A stretch of 64,000 nt of DNA from Acanthosepion pharaonis (GCA_903632075.3 CAHIKZ030005495.1:885001-949000); one strand, 5' to 3'. Positions 1-10,519 are shown, counted from the stretch's first letter. Program-made: numbers and translations. The notes: generated by a model from the letters alone, not told the origin.

Positions 1-312
1 TTTTTGGATACACCGATGTAAACACAGTTTCAACCTTGAAATTGGTAAATCATACTTATTATAAAACCCAGGTTGTGTGTGTGTGTGTGTACGTTTATAT
101 ATGGAATCGGATTTCCTACATTTTTCAACCGATTTCAACAAAACTTCACAGGACTACGTAAAATTAACTTGCGGTGGTTTTCACAGTGCACAAAATTGGA
201 AAAACACAATTGTTTTTGCACGAAATCAATTTGAAAACACAGTAAGAGGCATCGCAAGAATGAAGGGGGACAACTCATATCGAGTTATACTTATTATAAA
301 ACCCAGGTTGGT

Positions 313-316
<4 letters not shown>

Positions 317-387
<71 letters not shown>

Positions 388-395
388 GTGTGTGT
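317..395 (+). repeat. (GT)n microsatellite
   Basis: About 38 GT units with a GC interruption, immediately after the Helitron-like head. ORFs of alternating C and V here are translated repeat. Confidence 0.95.
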
Positions 396-879
396 TCGTT
401 TATATATGGAATCGGATTTCCTACATTTTCAACCGATTTCAACAAAACTTCACTTTTTTTTTTTGGCAGGTAGTGTTTCTTATTGTCTTGCACACTTTTT
501 TTCATTATTCGGCGAACATGAATTCGGCGAATATGACCCAGCCATCGCAGACTGCGCTGTCTGTGCAGAGGGAACATATTTGTTATGCCGGCGCAAGACA
601 GAACTTCAGTGTTGGGCGAGACGTCCTTTCACGATATTCCCAGGATGCGGCAAATACACCTCAAGTGAAAAGTATTCTGTCTCTTTTGCTTGATATATAT
701 CGCCCATGTCTCGCTCACGTTGAGAAGTATGCTTACGACGCAGGCACTGTAGACTCCCATCATCGTCTTGACAGAGAGCTTGAAGCTCTACCACACTTGC
801 GTGGTGAAGCGAGCGAGCGAGCGAATGTTGGTACTGCTTTCCCAGTCCTTTTTTTTTTTTTTTGCCCACTGTTATTATT

Positions 880-1085
880 CTGATGAGTCGATGAGGCCAG
901 AGATCTCAACCCTGTGTTCCGAGTGAGGTCGCTGCTTATCGTAGACCCGAGGTACGTTAACTTCCAGCTCGTAGTCGTCAATGGTGGATGCCCTACGATA
1001 TTCATTCTTTTTCAGGCTGATAGTCAGACCAATGTCCTTCCAGGTCTCGGAGAAGCGATTTATCAGAATAATAACAGTGGTCAAA
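880..1085 (-). pseudogene. LINE reverse transcriptase fragment
   Basis: Reverse-strand frames read LINRFSETWKDIGLTISLKK, then STIDDYELEVN and, in another frame, LTYLGSTISSDL. This wording follows the YADD box in many invertebrate non-LTR reverse transcriptases. The reading frame shifts between pieces and there is no complete domain. It lies inside the Helitron-like array, either captured or inserted. The clade is not resolvable from so short a piece. Confidence 0.65.
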
Positions 1086-1392
1086 ACAAAGACAAAAGCA
1101 TAAAGAAACTAAATTATATTAGATAGACACACGTATATCTTACTTATTAAAAAACGCAGATTGTGTGTGTGTGTGTCTGCACGTTTATATATTGGATCGG
1201 ATTTCCTACATTTTTCAAACCATTTCAACAAAACTTCCCAGGACTGCGTAAAATTACCTTGTGGTGGTTCTGACAGCGCCAAAAATTGGAATAACACAAT
1301 TGTTTTTGCACGGAATCAATTTGAAAACGTGATAAAACACGAATGAAAGGGGGACAACTCATATAGAGTTATACTTATTATAAAACCCAGGT

Positions 1393-1460
<68 letters not shown>
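1393..1460 (+). repeat. (GT)n microsatellite
   Basis: Pure GT run in the last Helitron-like head, in the same position within the element as the arrays at 75-90, 317-395 and 1160-1176. It therefore belongs to the element. Confidence 0.95.
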
Positions 1461-1462
<2 letters not shown>

Positions 1463-1859
1463 CCTTTATATATGGGATCGGATTTCCTACATTTTTCAAC
1501 CGATTTCAACACAACTTCACTTTTTTTGGCAGGTAGTGTTTCTTATTGTCTTGCACACTTTTTTCTTTATTTTTACATTCGGAATGCTTTAAAAATTCCA
1601 TTTACAAGACAATTGTTTATAATAAAATTCTATTCAATCGGTAGACTCATAACGATTGAAAACAATGTTTTTGTTTGAGTTTGGGTTTGACTAATTCGTA
1701 AAAAAAAAAAAAAAATAATTAAGACATGCGTGTCCATCAACCTTAAACAATAATCTTTGTCAATTTCATTTTTCAGTCTTTATGATGGTCGATACTTGAT
1801 CTATCTCTTACTGTTACATCCCCGGACAACGCCGGGTGCTACTGCTAGTAATAGCTAAA

Positions 1860-2440
1860 TACATTTTACACTGCATAGGTATTATAAAAATGATCGCTTT
1901 CTAACTTGATAAAAAATAATATTTTTCGATTTTGACAAATGTCCTTGATTGAAGAAGGGCTAATGAAAGTTAATCTACAAAAATTATTCCCTGAAAAATT
2001 ATTCACTATTTTTTAAAGATATTTAAAATATCAGACAATTAAAATCAACAAGAAAAAAAATTCTATTTTTTAGGCAGTACCCACAATACAAAGGATTAAT
2101 TACATTACTGGAATTACATTGAAATTAAGTCGATTTTGTTGAATACAGTGCTCAATATACTGAAGATAGAGCCACACATGCATAGTAGAGAGTAAGTAAA
2201 AGAATTCAGCTTATTTCTCTCCAAGCTCAAACGGATTATTTCACATGAATATTTTACTTTCGAATATGTTTGTTCAGTGATGGGCTGGGTCTAAAAATAT
2301 CAGTTGCCAGCAGACAAAAGGGATCCACCCACAACTACAATGCTCTCATTTAATTTTCATAACAAATAAAGAAAATTTTCCAAAAGTACGCATGGGAAAA
2401 ATGATACAATTAAAAGTTTTTTTGTGGAAAAAATATGTAT
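1860..2440. other. AT-rich stretch, nothing recognised
   Basis: No ORF, RNA motif, terminal repeat or match to other parts of the window was seen. Confidence 0.6.
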
Positions 2441-2443
2441 TAT

Positions 2444-2830
2444 TTAATAATTACAGTGTACATCTACTGTACATAATAGTGGTAGTAGATCATCATCATC
2501 ATCATCATTATCATCTCCTTGACTTTTGTAATCATATTTGGGTGGGGATATGAATGCAGAAGCCACACTAACTCTTTTCCACAGCTGTCTATTAACGGCA
2601 GCCATCAGATATTCTAGTATAATCATACCTGTCTATTTGACATTGTCCAATCAGTTTTGGCGTTGGCGTCCTCTCCTACGTCCGCCATCAACGGTGCGTT
2701 GCATGATGGTCTTGCACAGGCTGTCGTGCCTTGTAATGTGTCTAAACTACGCCATTTTTCTCCGTTTGACAATGGCGAGAAGAGGTTCCTGGTGGCTCAC
2801 AAAACTTTCAACCCTTTTCCGCAAAAACTC
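2444..2830 (-). pseudogene. RTE-like LINE C-terminus and (TGA)n tail
   Basis: Reverse-strand frames give RHDSLCKTIMQRTVDGGRRR, then GRQRQNWLDNVK and LMAAVNRQLWKRVSVASA. This is the typical C-terminal block of RTE/BovB-type reverse transcriptases (RHDSLxKTIxQGTxEGGRRRGRQ, then W(K/R)xxLxxxxxRxxWKR). A (GAT)n run follows on the reverse strand (2493-2516 on the + strand), as expected for RTE 3' tails. The copy is 5' truncated and has frame breaks. The superfamily is well supported. Confidence 0.75.
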
Positions 2831-2924
2831 ATTCTTTTTTTGTTTCCAATAAAAAAAATGATGAGTAGATACCAAATGTAAATAGAATATCTAATAATGG
2901 ATTTTTTTCTTTTTGATTTTAATT

Positions 2925-3270
2925 AATTGTTTGATATTTTAAACAGTTTACTGCTGAATTTATACATTAACAGATAATTCAAAAGCAAAATAGAGATTTG
3001 CATACAGTCAACAAGAGCAATCGTTTGTGTTCATTAGATGATTTTTGAATCAGCCAATAAATGCTTCAACATCCAATTCATCAAACAATTCCTTTTCAAT
3101 GGATAGCAATATGTATGATTCGAAATTCTCCTGAGAAGGCGAATTTCTTAACGTTGTTTTTATGATCTTTAGCTTTGAAAAAATGCCCCCTCACAATGGA
3201 TTTGAGTAACTGATAATTTGCAGATAACTTTCTAAGTCTTAATCCGTTTTATTAATAAAACTGTTTCTTT
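2925..3270 (+). repeat. AT-rich interspersed repeat, copy 1 of 3
   Basis: Shares with copies at about 3460-4195 and 4215-4600 the landmarks taaacagttta, gttcattagatga, caattcatc(t/a)aacaatt, gatagcaatatgtatgatt and gtgcagataa. The copies lie head to tail with spacing that suggests local duplication. No coding capacity is visible. Confidence 0.7.
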
Positions 3271-3459
3271 GCTTTTGTTACTTTATTGTATTTTACTTGA
3301 TATAGAGGGCGCCATCCCATTAGGAGCCTAATCCATCAGTGGCCCACTTGCCATCGGACAACCTGACATCCTGGTCAATCTGCCACTGTTTTTGGCGCAA
3401 GTGGCTTCTGCTTTGTTTCAAATAAAGAAAGGTTTGTCAAATCGAAATTTAGTTATTTT

Positions 3460-4195
3460 TTAAGTAATTGTTTGGTATTTTTTTTTTTAATAGTTTACAG
3501 CACAATTTACACATTAACGTAAAGTTCAAAATCACAATAGAGCTTTGCATGCAGTCCACCATATTAAAAGCAATTGTTTGTGTTCATTAGATGATTGTTC
3601 CAATAATTATTCCCCACCCGTCAACCTCTCTCCCACAAGCGGGGTGTGGCAAGCCTCTCGCTGCTCTACCTCTACTTCCACGGAATGTCCTCGGGCGAAC
3701 TACATTCCCTGGTCCCGCCAAGTCAAAACCTTCACCGCAAGAACTAACATAGTAGCAAATCACCCACATTCCTTCCGTATTCCATCGCTGAGAAGTAAGT
3801 TCCACTCGTACAGCTTCTTCCAGCGAACCACTGCCCTGTGGAACCGACTATCAACAGGATTTTTCCCCGATCAATACAATCTTAACATGTTCCAGGCTAT
3901 GGTTAACCATTATCTTCCAATCCTATCCGCGCAAATTACCTCCTAACGTAACCGTCTATCTCGAGTGAACCTTACTGTAAAAAAAAAAAGTCTTCTGCAT
4001 CCAATTCATCTAACAATTTCTTTTCAATGGACAGCAACATGTATGATTCCAAATTCTCCTCAATCAGCGAATTACTTAATCTTGTCTTTTTGAAAATGTT
4101 CTCTCGCATTGGACTTGAGTAACTGACAGTGTGCAGATAAGTTCATAAAGGTCTTAATCCATTTTATTAATAAAACCGTTTGTTTGCTTTTTGTT
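3460..4195 (+). repeat. AT-rich repeat copy 2, split by a LINE
   Basis: The first part (3460-3596) and second part (3985-4195) match the flanking copies and are separated by the LINE fragment at 3580-3985. The LINE inserted after the local duplication. Confidence 0.65.
3580..3985 (+). pseudogene. L2/CR1/jockey-like LINE C-terminus
   Basis: The frame of 3545-3946 reads SFFQRTTALWNRLSTGFFPD and then YNLNMFQAMVNHYLP. This matches the C-terminal block of other copies here (ALWN(S/R)L...F(P)DxYNLxxFKxxVNxYL). After the stop comes gtgaaccttactgt and a short poly(A), the retroposed 3' end. It is a 5'-truncated copy with about 130 codons. The related antisense copies at 4600-5250 and 24395-24900 share the same text. 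Confidence 0.7.
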
Positions 4196-4214
4196 TGCAA
4201 ATCGAAAATGATTT

Positions 4215-4600
4215 ATTTTTTATTTAAATAATTGTTTGATATTTTTAAATAGTTTACAGCATAATTTACACATTAAGAAATAGTTCAAATGCATAATAGT
4301 GAATTGCACGCAGTCCACCATATTAAATGCAATTGTTTGCATTCATTAGATTGTGTGAATCTGCCAATAAATGCTTCAACATACAATTCATCAAACAATT
4401 CCTTTTCAATAGATAGCAATATGTATGATTAGAAATTCTCCTCAGAAGGCAAATTTCTTAACCTTGTCTTTATGATCTTTAGCTTTGAAAAAATGTCCTC
4501 TCAGAATGAACTTGAGTAACTAATAGTGTGCAGATAACTTTATAAAGGTCTTATTCCTTTTTTATTACTAAAACAATTGTCTGCGTTTGTTTCTATTTTA
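4215..4600 (+). repeat. AT-rich repeat, copy 3 of 3
   Basis: Same landmarks and order as the copies at 2925 and 3460, ending with the attaataaaac(c/t)gtttgtttgc-like stretch. Confidence 0.7.
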
Positions 4601-5715
4601 CATTGTCCTTTGATTTTGTTACAGTGATATTCACACTGTACAAATCCCGAGAGCCACTCGTGGTAGAGTGTTACAGATTAAGAGGCACAGCTTACGCAGA
4701 TATGTGGGGAGAGGTAACGGTTAATCCTAGACTTGAACATAAGATTGTAATGAACAGCAAAACATCCACCTGGGAGTCGGTCGGTCTACAGAGCAGCGAT
4801 TGGTCGGAAGACGCTGCTCGAGTGGAACATACATCTAAACCAATGAAATACGAAGGGAATGAAGATGGTTCGCTACAGTGTGTGTAGCATGGCGGGTTTT
4901 AATCATGAAGGTTAGAAATGGTGGAACAAAGGAATGTTGTTCGTCTTAGCACTTTCCATGGCAAATGCGACGTTTCGTCTGTGAGAAAGGAGTTGTGAGG
5001 TGGAAAATGATCCATCACTCATAAGGACGTGAAGAAACTTTTGGACTCTATTGACACTGAAGAGAGAAAAATGTGTAGTTCTTGCCCAAATGTGGTAGTG
5101 GTACCCCATTTTCGTCCTGGTTTGGCTCTTGTAAATGTAGAGGATATCAAACGAGTCAGGTAGTTACTGGAGCGGTACATGGGAACCGATCATTTTTCCA
5201 GCATCTTTAGCGATGGATCCTATGTATGTACGCGAGGTTTGGGTTGAGTTTAAGGCGCGATAGCCACTCTAGGCACGGGGCATCCCTGATGGGACCTCCA
5301 TCCATCCATCCATCCATCCATCCATCCATCCATCCATCCATCGCGACTGGCAGTAGTTCAGGGTCCGATCAGTGATGATGGAATATAAATAGTTTGATTT
5401 TCGAGGCACTGAATGTTACCAGCCGGTTCCACACACATACACACACACTGAGCTAAATCAGAAGAGAGATCAACTGCCAATCTCTGGTCATCACGGAGTT
5501 TGGAGGTGCATCCATATATCATCGTATCATCAGAAAATGATCGTAGTATACTCTTGCGCAGATAATTTCTGTAAAGTAAAAAGTGGGTTGGGCAGAGAAC
5601 TGACCCCTGGGAGGACTCCTGCGTTGATTACTAAGGTCCCAAAGGACTGGCTGTTAAAAACTACCCTCAGGAACCTACCCGTTAGGAAGGACTTTGTAAT
5701 TGAAAAAAGAAACCT
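4600..5715 (-). pseudogene. Antisense L2/CR1/jockey-like LINE
   Basis: On the reverse strand from 5715 down: a degenerate palm block, SSQGSVLCPTHFLLY and then SFSDDTMIYG (for GVPQGSVLSPTLF and FADDT), then coding relic as far as the C-terminal NRCSVDRLPGGCFAVHYNLM near 4800. The order and the roughly 1 kb spacing fit one 5'-truncated element running right to left. It has many stops and a (CCAT)n insertion at 5297-5342. The active-site Asp-Asp is visible only in the degraded DDT. Confidence 0.65.
5297..5342 (+). repeat. (CCAT)n microsatellite
   Basis: About 11 units of CCAT, inside the antisense LINE. Confidence 0.95.
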
Positions 5716-5809
5716 ACTCCATCAGGGGCCCGTTTGCCATCGGGGGAGCTGACACTCTGAACAGTCTTTCACTATGTTTGTCACGATTTTTTAATAAGAT
5801 TTTTTATAA

Positions 5810-5814
<5 letters not shown>

Positions 5815-5879
<65 letters not shown>
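5815..5879. repeat. (AT)n microsatellite
   Basis: About 32 AT units between two LINE fragments in opposite orientation. Confidence 0.97.
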
Positions 5880-5880
<1 letters not shown>

Positions 5881-6695
5881 CTTTAATGCCTCAAAAACAA
5901 AACTGCTCTCTATTACTCACCACAGAAAACCATCCCTGCCCCCCATTAGAATGTCTGACGCTCAGCTCCACAAGAGCACTTTTTTGTGACTGCTCGGTCG
6001 CACATTGACTGCTGACCTGAGATGGAACAAATACATTGAGTCAATAACTTCGTCCAACGCAAGGAAAGTCGGCTCCCTGTGCCGCGCCAGGAAATTTTTC
6101 TCACCGGAGTCGATCCTTCAAATCTACAAATCAACCATTCGCCCTTGCATGGAGTATTGCTGCCATATATGGTCTGGAGCCCCTTCTGTTTGTCTCAAGG
6201 TTCTTGATAAAATCCAGAGACGGATATGCAATGTAATTGGCCCTGATCTGGCATCTCGTCTACAATCGCTCTCTCACAGACGTGCCGTCGCCTCCCTCGG
6301 TCTTTTTTGCAAATACTTTCACGGTAACTGCTCCGATGAGCTGCTTTCGCTGGTTCCCAGACTTCATGAATTTAAGCGTTCTACTAGGCTGGCATCTCGC
6401 TCTCACCCTTTCACTATCGAAACTAGTTAAATGTAGCCGTCTCTTCTACTTCAATAGATTCATGTCTCGCACTTCTCGCCTGTGGAACTCCCCCCCCTTT
6501 TCCTGTTTCCCTGATAGGTATAATCGCCAACTATTCAAATGTTATGTCAATCGACATCTCCAGATGCCCTGATGTATCCCCTATCTTTCTCTTCATTCTG
6601 TCCTCTATCACTCCTATTTGCTCTCGCTCCAACTCTCTGTAACCCCTTGCGTGTTAGTGGTTTCCCTCCTTGCTGGGGACGAAACGCAAAAAAAA
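5880..6695 (+). pseudogene. L2/CR1-like LINE 3' half with 3' UTR
   Basis: The frame starting 6005 reads LRWNKYIESI...KVGSLCRARKFFSPESILQ, YKSTIRPCMEYCCHIWSGAP, LDKIQRRICNVIG. This is the thumb and C-terminal region of CR1/jockey-type LINE reverse transcriptases. It then shifts frame near 6415 to FMSRTSRLWNSPPFSCFPD and YNRQLFKCYVNRHL. A frame break also lies near 5980. The 3' end (gtgttagtggtttccctcc, then a poly(A)-like run at 6689) recurs in other copies. It is the least decayed LINE of this family in the window, but it is non-functional: no palm domain and two frameshifts. Confidence 0.8.
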
Positions 6696-6697
6696 AA

Positions 6698-6699
<2 letters not shown>

Positions 6700-6735
<36 letters not shown>
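6700..6735. repeat. (AT)n microsatellite
   Basis: AT run directly after the LINE poly(A), a common seeding pattern. Confidence 0.95.
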
Positions 6736-6736
<1 letters not shown>

Positions 6737-6799
6737 TACCTCCTATCATATACGTGTATATATGCATATATGTATACGGGTACCTCCACCCAAAAAAAA

Positions 6800-6960
6800 T
6801 GATATACTGCATTTTAAAAATGAAAATTCTTTCTTGAAGCTTTTATTTTAGTTTTAATTTCAAGCTAATAGATTAAATTTAATATTTTCAATAAGAAAAA
6901 TACTTTGCTGAATTTCAAACCGAATTTAAATTGATTGGAATTAATTACTATGGATGATCT
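6800..6960 (+). repeat. AT-rich repeat shared with 10520 and 36940
   Basis: Landmarks tttattttagttttaattt and agattaaatttaatattttc recur at 10520-10620 and, split by an insertion, at 36940-36985 and 37594-37680. The intact copies here reveal the pre-insertion sequence of the piggyBac-like insertion at 36.99 kb. Confidence 0.7.
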
Positions 6961-7480
6961 AGCGATAAAAACACTTTTTAAGTATTTTCGTCTTAGTAAA
7001 TAGCTTTTTCTTTTAATTAGAGCAGCATGTTTTAAATCAAACAATTCACTCAGACGAAAATGTTTAGGAATTGCTTTAATCGCTAGACGATCCCCAGTAA
7101 ATTTGCGTCTAGATTCTTACAACGTATCACCAGTTTTTGGCAGATCTTCTATTTCCCCAAAAAGTGATGAAAACATAAACAAAAAGAAAAAAGTATCGAA
7201 ATGAAATTGTTTAAACGAATTAATAGAATGTACATTAATCGTGGGATCCTTGTTATTTCTGCTACCCACCACATTTACTCAATTTCATGAAATTTCGAGA
7301 AATTAAATTCTGATCACAAACTTTGTATTATTAGTGAAATGCAGGATTGTAAATCACCCATTTTTTTCGCGAATGTAAATCATCCATTTTTTTTCAAGCA
7401 GTTACTGTTTTTACAGAAAATCTGTTCCAAATAATAAAATAAAAATTGCAATAAAACTATGACATTGTTTAATTAGATAA
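6960..7480. other. AT-rich stretch, nothing recognised
   Basis: No ORF, structured RNA or terminal repeat recognised. Confidence 0.55.
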
Positions 7481-7990
7481 ACTTTTAATTTACATTATTC
7501 GGACTATTGTCCTCATCTTTGTCGCCATATTTATCACAACGTTTCGGCCGTTGTACGCTTCGGCCTTCTTCAGGTGGCTGGAATGTCGAACTGAACCCTT
7601 TATTTCACTCACCAGGTTAGACTGTTCTAATTCCACGTGCCATGTTTGATGGATGTCAGTTATCAGTTATCTCCTGTTAATTTTCCCTCTGAAAGTTCTC
7701 CACTACCTTAACCGGGTATTGAGCCGACCAAGCATAGAAATAAATACAATATGGGAACCAGTAATAAGGAGTGCCAGAGAAAAACAATGATAACAACATA
7801 GTTGCAATATGAGCTCTAGTAAAAACATGCAATGATAACAGCAAAATTGCAATATGAGCACTGGTAAAAATGGTTGCTGAAGACATTAGGTTTATAATAC
7901 GCAGATGTCCTCACGGACACATGGCACAGTGGATAAAGACGTTGGTTAGTGATAGGACCCAAAGAGTGTGAGTTCAATAATAAAAAAAAT
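7480..7990. mobile_element. SINE-like repeat with tRNA-like ends, copy 1
   Basis: Shares long text with 16420-16745 (ggactattgtcctcatcttt, gccatatttatnacaacgtt, agttccacgtgccatg). It ends with a sense tRNA-like segment (A-box-like TGGCACAGTGG near 7921, B-box-like GAGTTCAAT near 7970). About 200 bp upstream is a reversed tRNA-like B-box half (cgggtattgagc). Inverted tRNA halves suggest a composite SINE. Both copies and the more diverged one at 22860 carry the hairpin CTGAAGA-AGGCC...GGCC-GAAAC on the reverse strand. Confidence 0.6.
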
Positions 7991-8163
7991 GCTTATATCG
8001 CTTGAAGATACCTAAAGGCTGAAACTATGGTAGCGTAATTAGCTTATCTCCTAATTTTTTTTAAATTTAAAAGCTGTGCGCGTTAAATTTTTATTTTTTT
8101 ATTTTCTATGTATACAATTGTTTCCTGGTTCAATTTAACTCTGCGCAATTACTGTTTGTTTTA

Positions 8164-8167
<4 letters not shown>

Positions 8168-8198
<31 letters not shown>
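8168..8198. repeat. (AT)n microsatellite
   Basis: AT run immediately upstream of the hammerhead-like repeat. Confidence 0.95.
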
Positions 8199-8199
<1 letters not shown>

Positions 8200-8200
<1 letters not shown>

Positions 8201-8344
8201 CAATCTTCAGACAAACTGAATTTATCTGATGATCGTAAATGCGTGAAATCCAGGGTCACAAACTCATATCCATACAACTGAATATGTTGGCTCTATCACT
8301 GATATTGAGCACTTTTCAACAATAAGTAGTACGTATATAAAATA

Positions 8345-8345
<1 letters not shown>
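8200..8345 (+). mobile_element. AT-array-associated repeat family B, copy 1
   Basis: Contains a hammerhead-like segment (8218-8265) followed by aactcatatccatacaact and ggctctatcactgatattga. The same order, with the landmark gctctatctctgatattgag, appears in antisense at 11930-11985 and 12185-12305, in a degraded sense copy at 9690-9830, and in a partial antisense copy at 40917-40985. Every copy abuts an (AT)n or (GT)n array. No protein is encoded. Confidence 0.65.
8218..8265 (+). ncRNA. Hammerhead-ribozyme-like motif (family B)
   Basis: Core CTGATGA at 8226-8232, stem II region 8233-8244 (CG/CG plus a G.U pair), GAAA at 8245-8248, a short stem III (ATC-CAG-GGT) and the cleavage triplet GTC at 8255-8257. 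Stem I pairs 8218-8225 with 8258-8265, with two A-C mismatches that are G-C in the sister copies, so the ancestral stem is 8 bp. Stem II is closed by U-U instead of the usual G-C, which is a real weakness. Position and order fit a type I hammerhead. Activity is not shown. Confidence 0.5.
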
Positions 8346-8422
<77 letters not shown>

Positions 8423-8458
8423 GATTTTAAGTGCATATGATATATTTAATGTACGTAT

Positions 8459-8536
<78 letters not shown>
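8346..8536. repeat. (ACAT)n, (AT)n, (AC)n, (AT)n arrays
   Basis: Compound microsatellite: ACAT run 8346-8370, AT run to about 8421, AC run 8459-8485, AT run to about 8535. Confidence 0.95.
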
Positions 8537-8539
<3 letters not shown>

Positions 8540-8559
8540 TATATTCTTTTACATTCTTT

Positions 8560-9600
8560 TTGGTTCGTCCTCATTTTTGATAACCATTGCATAATTCAAT
8601 CTTGAGTCTATTTTAGCGCTTCAAATGAAATAATATTTGAAACGCTAAAATTTAGTAAACGGAATATTTCTTTTCTGTTATAACTAAGAAAGAACAGTCG
8701 GTGCACAAACTAATGACACATTTTCTAATCATCAAAAATATTATTTCAAATAATTTCAAAGTTTAAGAGGAATTCATAATAATGGAATGCTGAAATGTTC
8801 ATTCGTCTGAAAATGAAGTCCCAAAATTTTTGAGTGGATTGACCTTTCCTTGAACTCTTCTAGCAAAAAGAAAAATGAAAAGCAAAAGTTTTTTTTTTTC
8901 TTAAATACTTCACCAAAATCTAATCTCATGTGCCTCGCATATAAGACGCCTCCAGGCTTATGGGTGTAGATCTGTGTTCGTGTGTATGCGTTTGCGCGCG
9001 TACATACTCACTCACACACACACACATACTTCCCTCGTTATTTCAAAGTGTACACATTAAACCACCCCTATAGGCTGGGTATATATTCTAAGATCCCAGC
9101 TCATGCCCGAAACAGCGGATTGTACCGGATAATTGCCTATATCGGTAGCAATCCCTCTTTTATACAGGTCTCATTGAAGATGATTGCCAACGTATTGCGA
9201 TGAAGTTTTTTTCATTATTATATTTTTCTTGCATACGACAAAAGATTTCCTTTTTTGGACATAGAGTATGTAAGAACTGGGAAAATGATATTTTGATTTT
9301 CAAGCACTTTCGGCTAATCTATCAGACATTATCAAGGATGTTTTTATTTGTCTTAATACGTAGATTGTGGTGGTAAATTTGTTAGTAATAGAAATGATTT
9401 AATTACCGAAAATAATCACCACATTGTGGTCCTCTTTAAAATATTATTAATTTAAAATTATTTTTTTTTAAAAATATTATTAGTTTAAAATTATTAGTTT
9501 ATAAAACTGTTAATTATGAATACGGTTACAATGTACTGACTGTGTTCGGGGATTAAAACATTTCTACTGCTAAAACATTACAATTGCAAACCCCAATCAT
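8560..9600. other. AT-rich, no gene recognised
   Basis: Short ORFs only. A hairpin-like motif (cactttcggctaatct...) at 9305-9336 resembles the GAAA-flanked hairpins elsewhere in the window, but has no complete ribozyme context. (AC)n at about 9014-9026. Confidence 0.5.
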
Positions 9601-9604
9601 CTTT

Positions 9605-9626
9605 TATATATATATATATTAAATTT

Positions 9627-9690
<64 letters not shown>
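9605..9690. repeat. (AT)n microsatellites
   Basis: AT run interrupted by aaattttaa near 9622. Confidence 0.95.
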
Positions 9691-9695
<5 letters not shown>

Positions 9696-9823
9696 TGAAG
9701 TCAACACTCAGAGGCGACGAGCTGTTTCATGCTGAACTTGTCCACTTTTATATTTACACACGCTCTATCTCTGATACTGAGCACTTTATCCCATAAATAT
9801 AGCACACCTTAAAACTATATTTC

Positions 9824-9830
<7 letters not shown>
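9690..9830 (+). repeat. Degraded family B repeat copy
   Basis: Has gctctatctctgatactgag followed by ataaatatagcacaccttaa, which reappears in antisense at 40917-40985. The ribozyme region is too degraded to draw: on the reverse strand GAAAC and GTC are visible but the CTGANGA box is not. Confidence 0.5.

Positions 9831-9880
<50 letters not shown>
9828..9880. repeat. (AT)n microsatellite
   Basis: About 26 AT units next to the fold-back at 9915. Confidence 0.95.
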
Positions 9881-9882
<2 letters not shown>

Positions 9883-9914
9883 AAACAAAAAGTCCGACAA
9901 TTTATTTATTAAAG

Positions 9915-10085
9915 ACATTTTTATGTTTAACGTTCTTTTTATAGATACAAGTATTTAAGTAAATGCTCTGTTTATAATAAACAGTATTCAGGCCGGTAAA
10001 TGTTATTTAATACTGTTTATTATAAACAGAGCATTTACTTAAATACTTGTATCTATAAAAAGAACGTTAAACATAAAAAAAATGT

Positions 10086-10092
<7 letters not shown>
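9915..10092. mobile_element. Fold-back of two SINE tails (about 80-bp arms)
   Basis: The left arm (about 9915-9994) and right arm (about 10008-10090) are near-perfect reverse complements, with a roughly 15-20 nt spacer containing caggccggtaaatg. Each arm equals the 3' tail of the tRNA-SINE at 18035-18265 (landmarks gtatctataaaaagaa, aaacagagcatttactt). So the structure is two SINE tails joined head to head. It would form a very stable hairpin as RNA or single-stranded DNA. Confidence 0.8.

Positions 10093-10130
<38 letters not shown>
10093..10130. repeat. (AT)n microsatellite
   Basis: AT run after the fold-back. Confidence 0.95.
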
Positions 10131-10131
<1 letters not shown>

Positions 10132-10500
10132 TAATTCTTCGAATGAGTTCTTCGCTACGGTGCCTAACGTTTTTGAATTTAAGCAAAGAACTAGACTGGT
10201 TTGAGATCTCATCATTTTACAGTTGAGCTAGCTAGATGCAGCCGTAAATTTTGTACTAACTGTTTCGTCTCTCGCACTTCTCGCTTGTGGAACTCATTTC
10301 CGGCTCCATGCTTACAGCCAAATTTAATCTGAAAAAATTTAAATGCAATGTCAATCGCTATCTACTCTCCTCCTGATTACTCTTCTATTTCTGCTCATCA
10401 TTAATGTTTTTGCTTCTAATTCTTTCACACCTACTAACCCCTTTGTAAGTTAGCGACATTACTTCCTCGCTTGGGGTGATTCGGATTAAAAAGTGGCTCC
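10131..10500 (+). pseudogene. L2/CR1-like LINE 3' end fragment
   Basis: Same 3' text as the copy at 6330-6690 at nucleotide level: gaatttaagc, then a decayed tgtagccg-like stretch, tctcgcacttctcgc(c/t)tgtgga, aatgtcaatcg, then tttgtaagttagcgacatta in the 3' UTR. The reading frame is broken. Closest relative in this window is the copy at 5880-6695. Confidence 0.7.
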
Positions 10501-10519
10501 ATGGCAACTCTATACGTTA

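Larger units (their letters stand above)
48..1848 (+). mobile_element. Nested non-autonomous Helitron-like copies
   Basis: The head TACTTATTATAAAACCC followed by (GT)n recurs at about 48, 287 and 1370, with a variant at 1138. Each head is followed by the same body (cggatttcctacatttttca, then text ending gggggacaactcatat). Only one 3' end is present: a GC hairpin CCCGG-ACAACG-CCGGG at about 1821-1836, then CTAG (1845-1848) followed by T. TC starts, a GC hairpin and a CTRR end without inverted repeats are the Helitron signature. Several 5' heads with one 3' end suggest nested or tandem truncated insertions. The 525-1130 stretch breaks the second unit and holds unrelated sequence, including a LINE fragment. 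No Rep/helicase is present, so any mobility would depend on another element. Confidence 0.65.

Noticed and set aside
77..883. 268-codon ORF and its overlapping ORFs
   Set aside because: Runs through (GT)n (alternating C and V) in the Helitron-like array; open only because the repeat lacks stops.
880..910. ctgatgagtcgatgaggcc as a hammerhead core
   Set aside because: No GAAA box or GUC follows; on the other strand it codes for part of a LINE relic.
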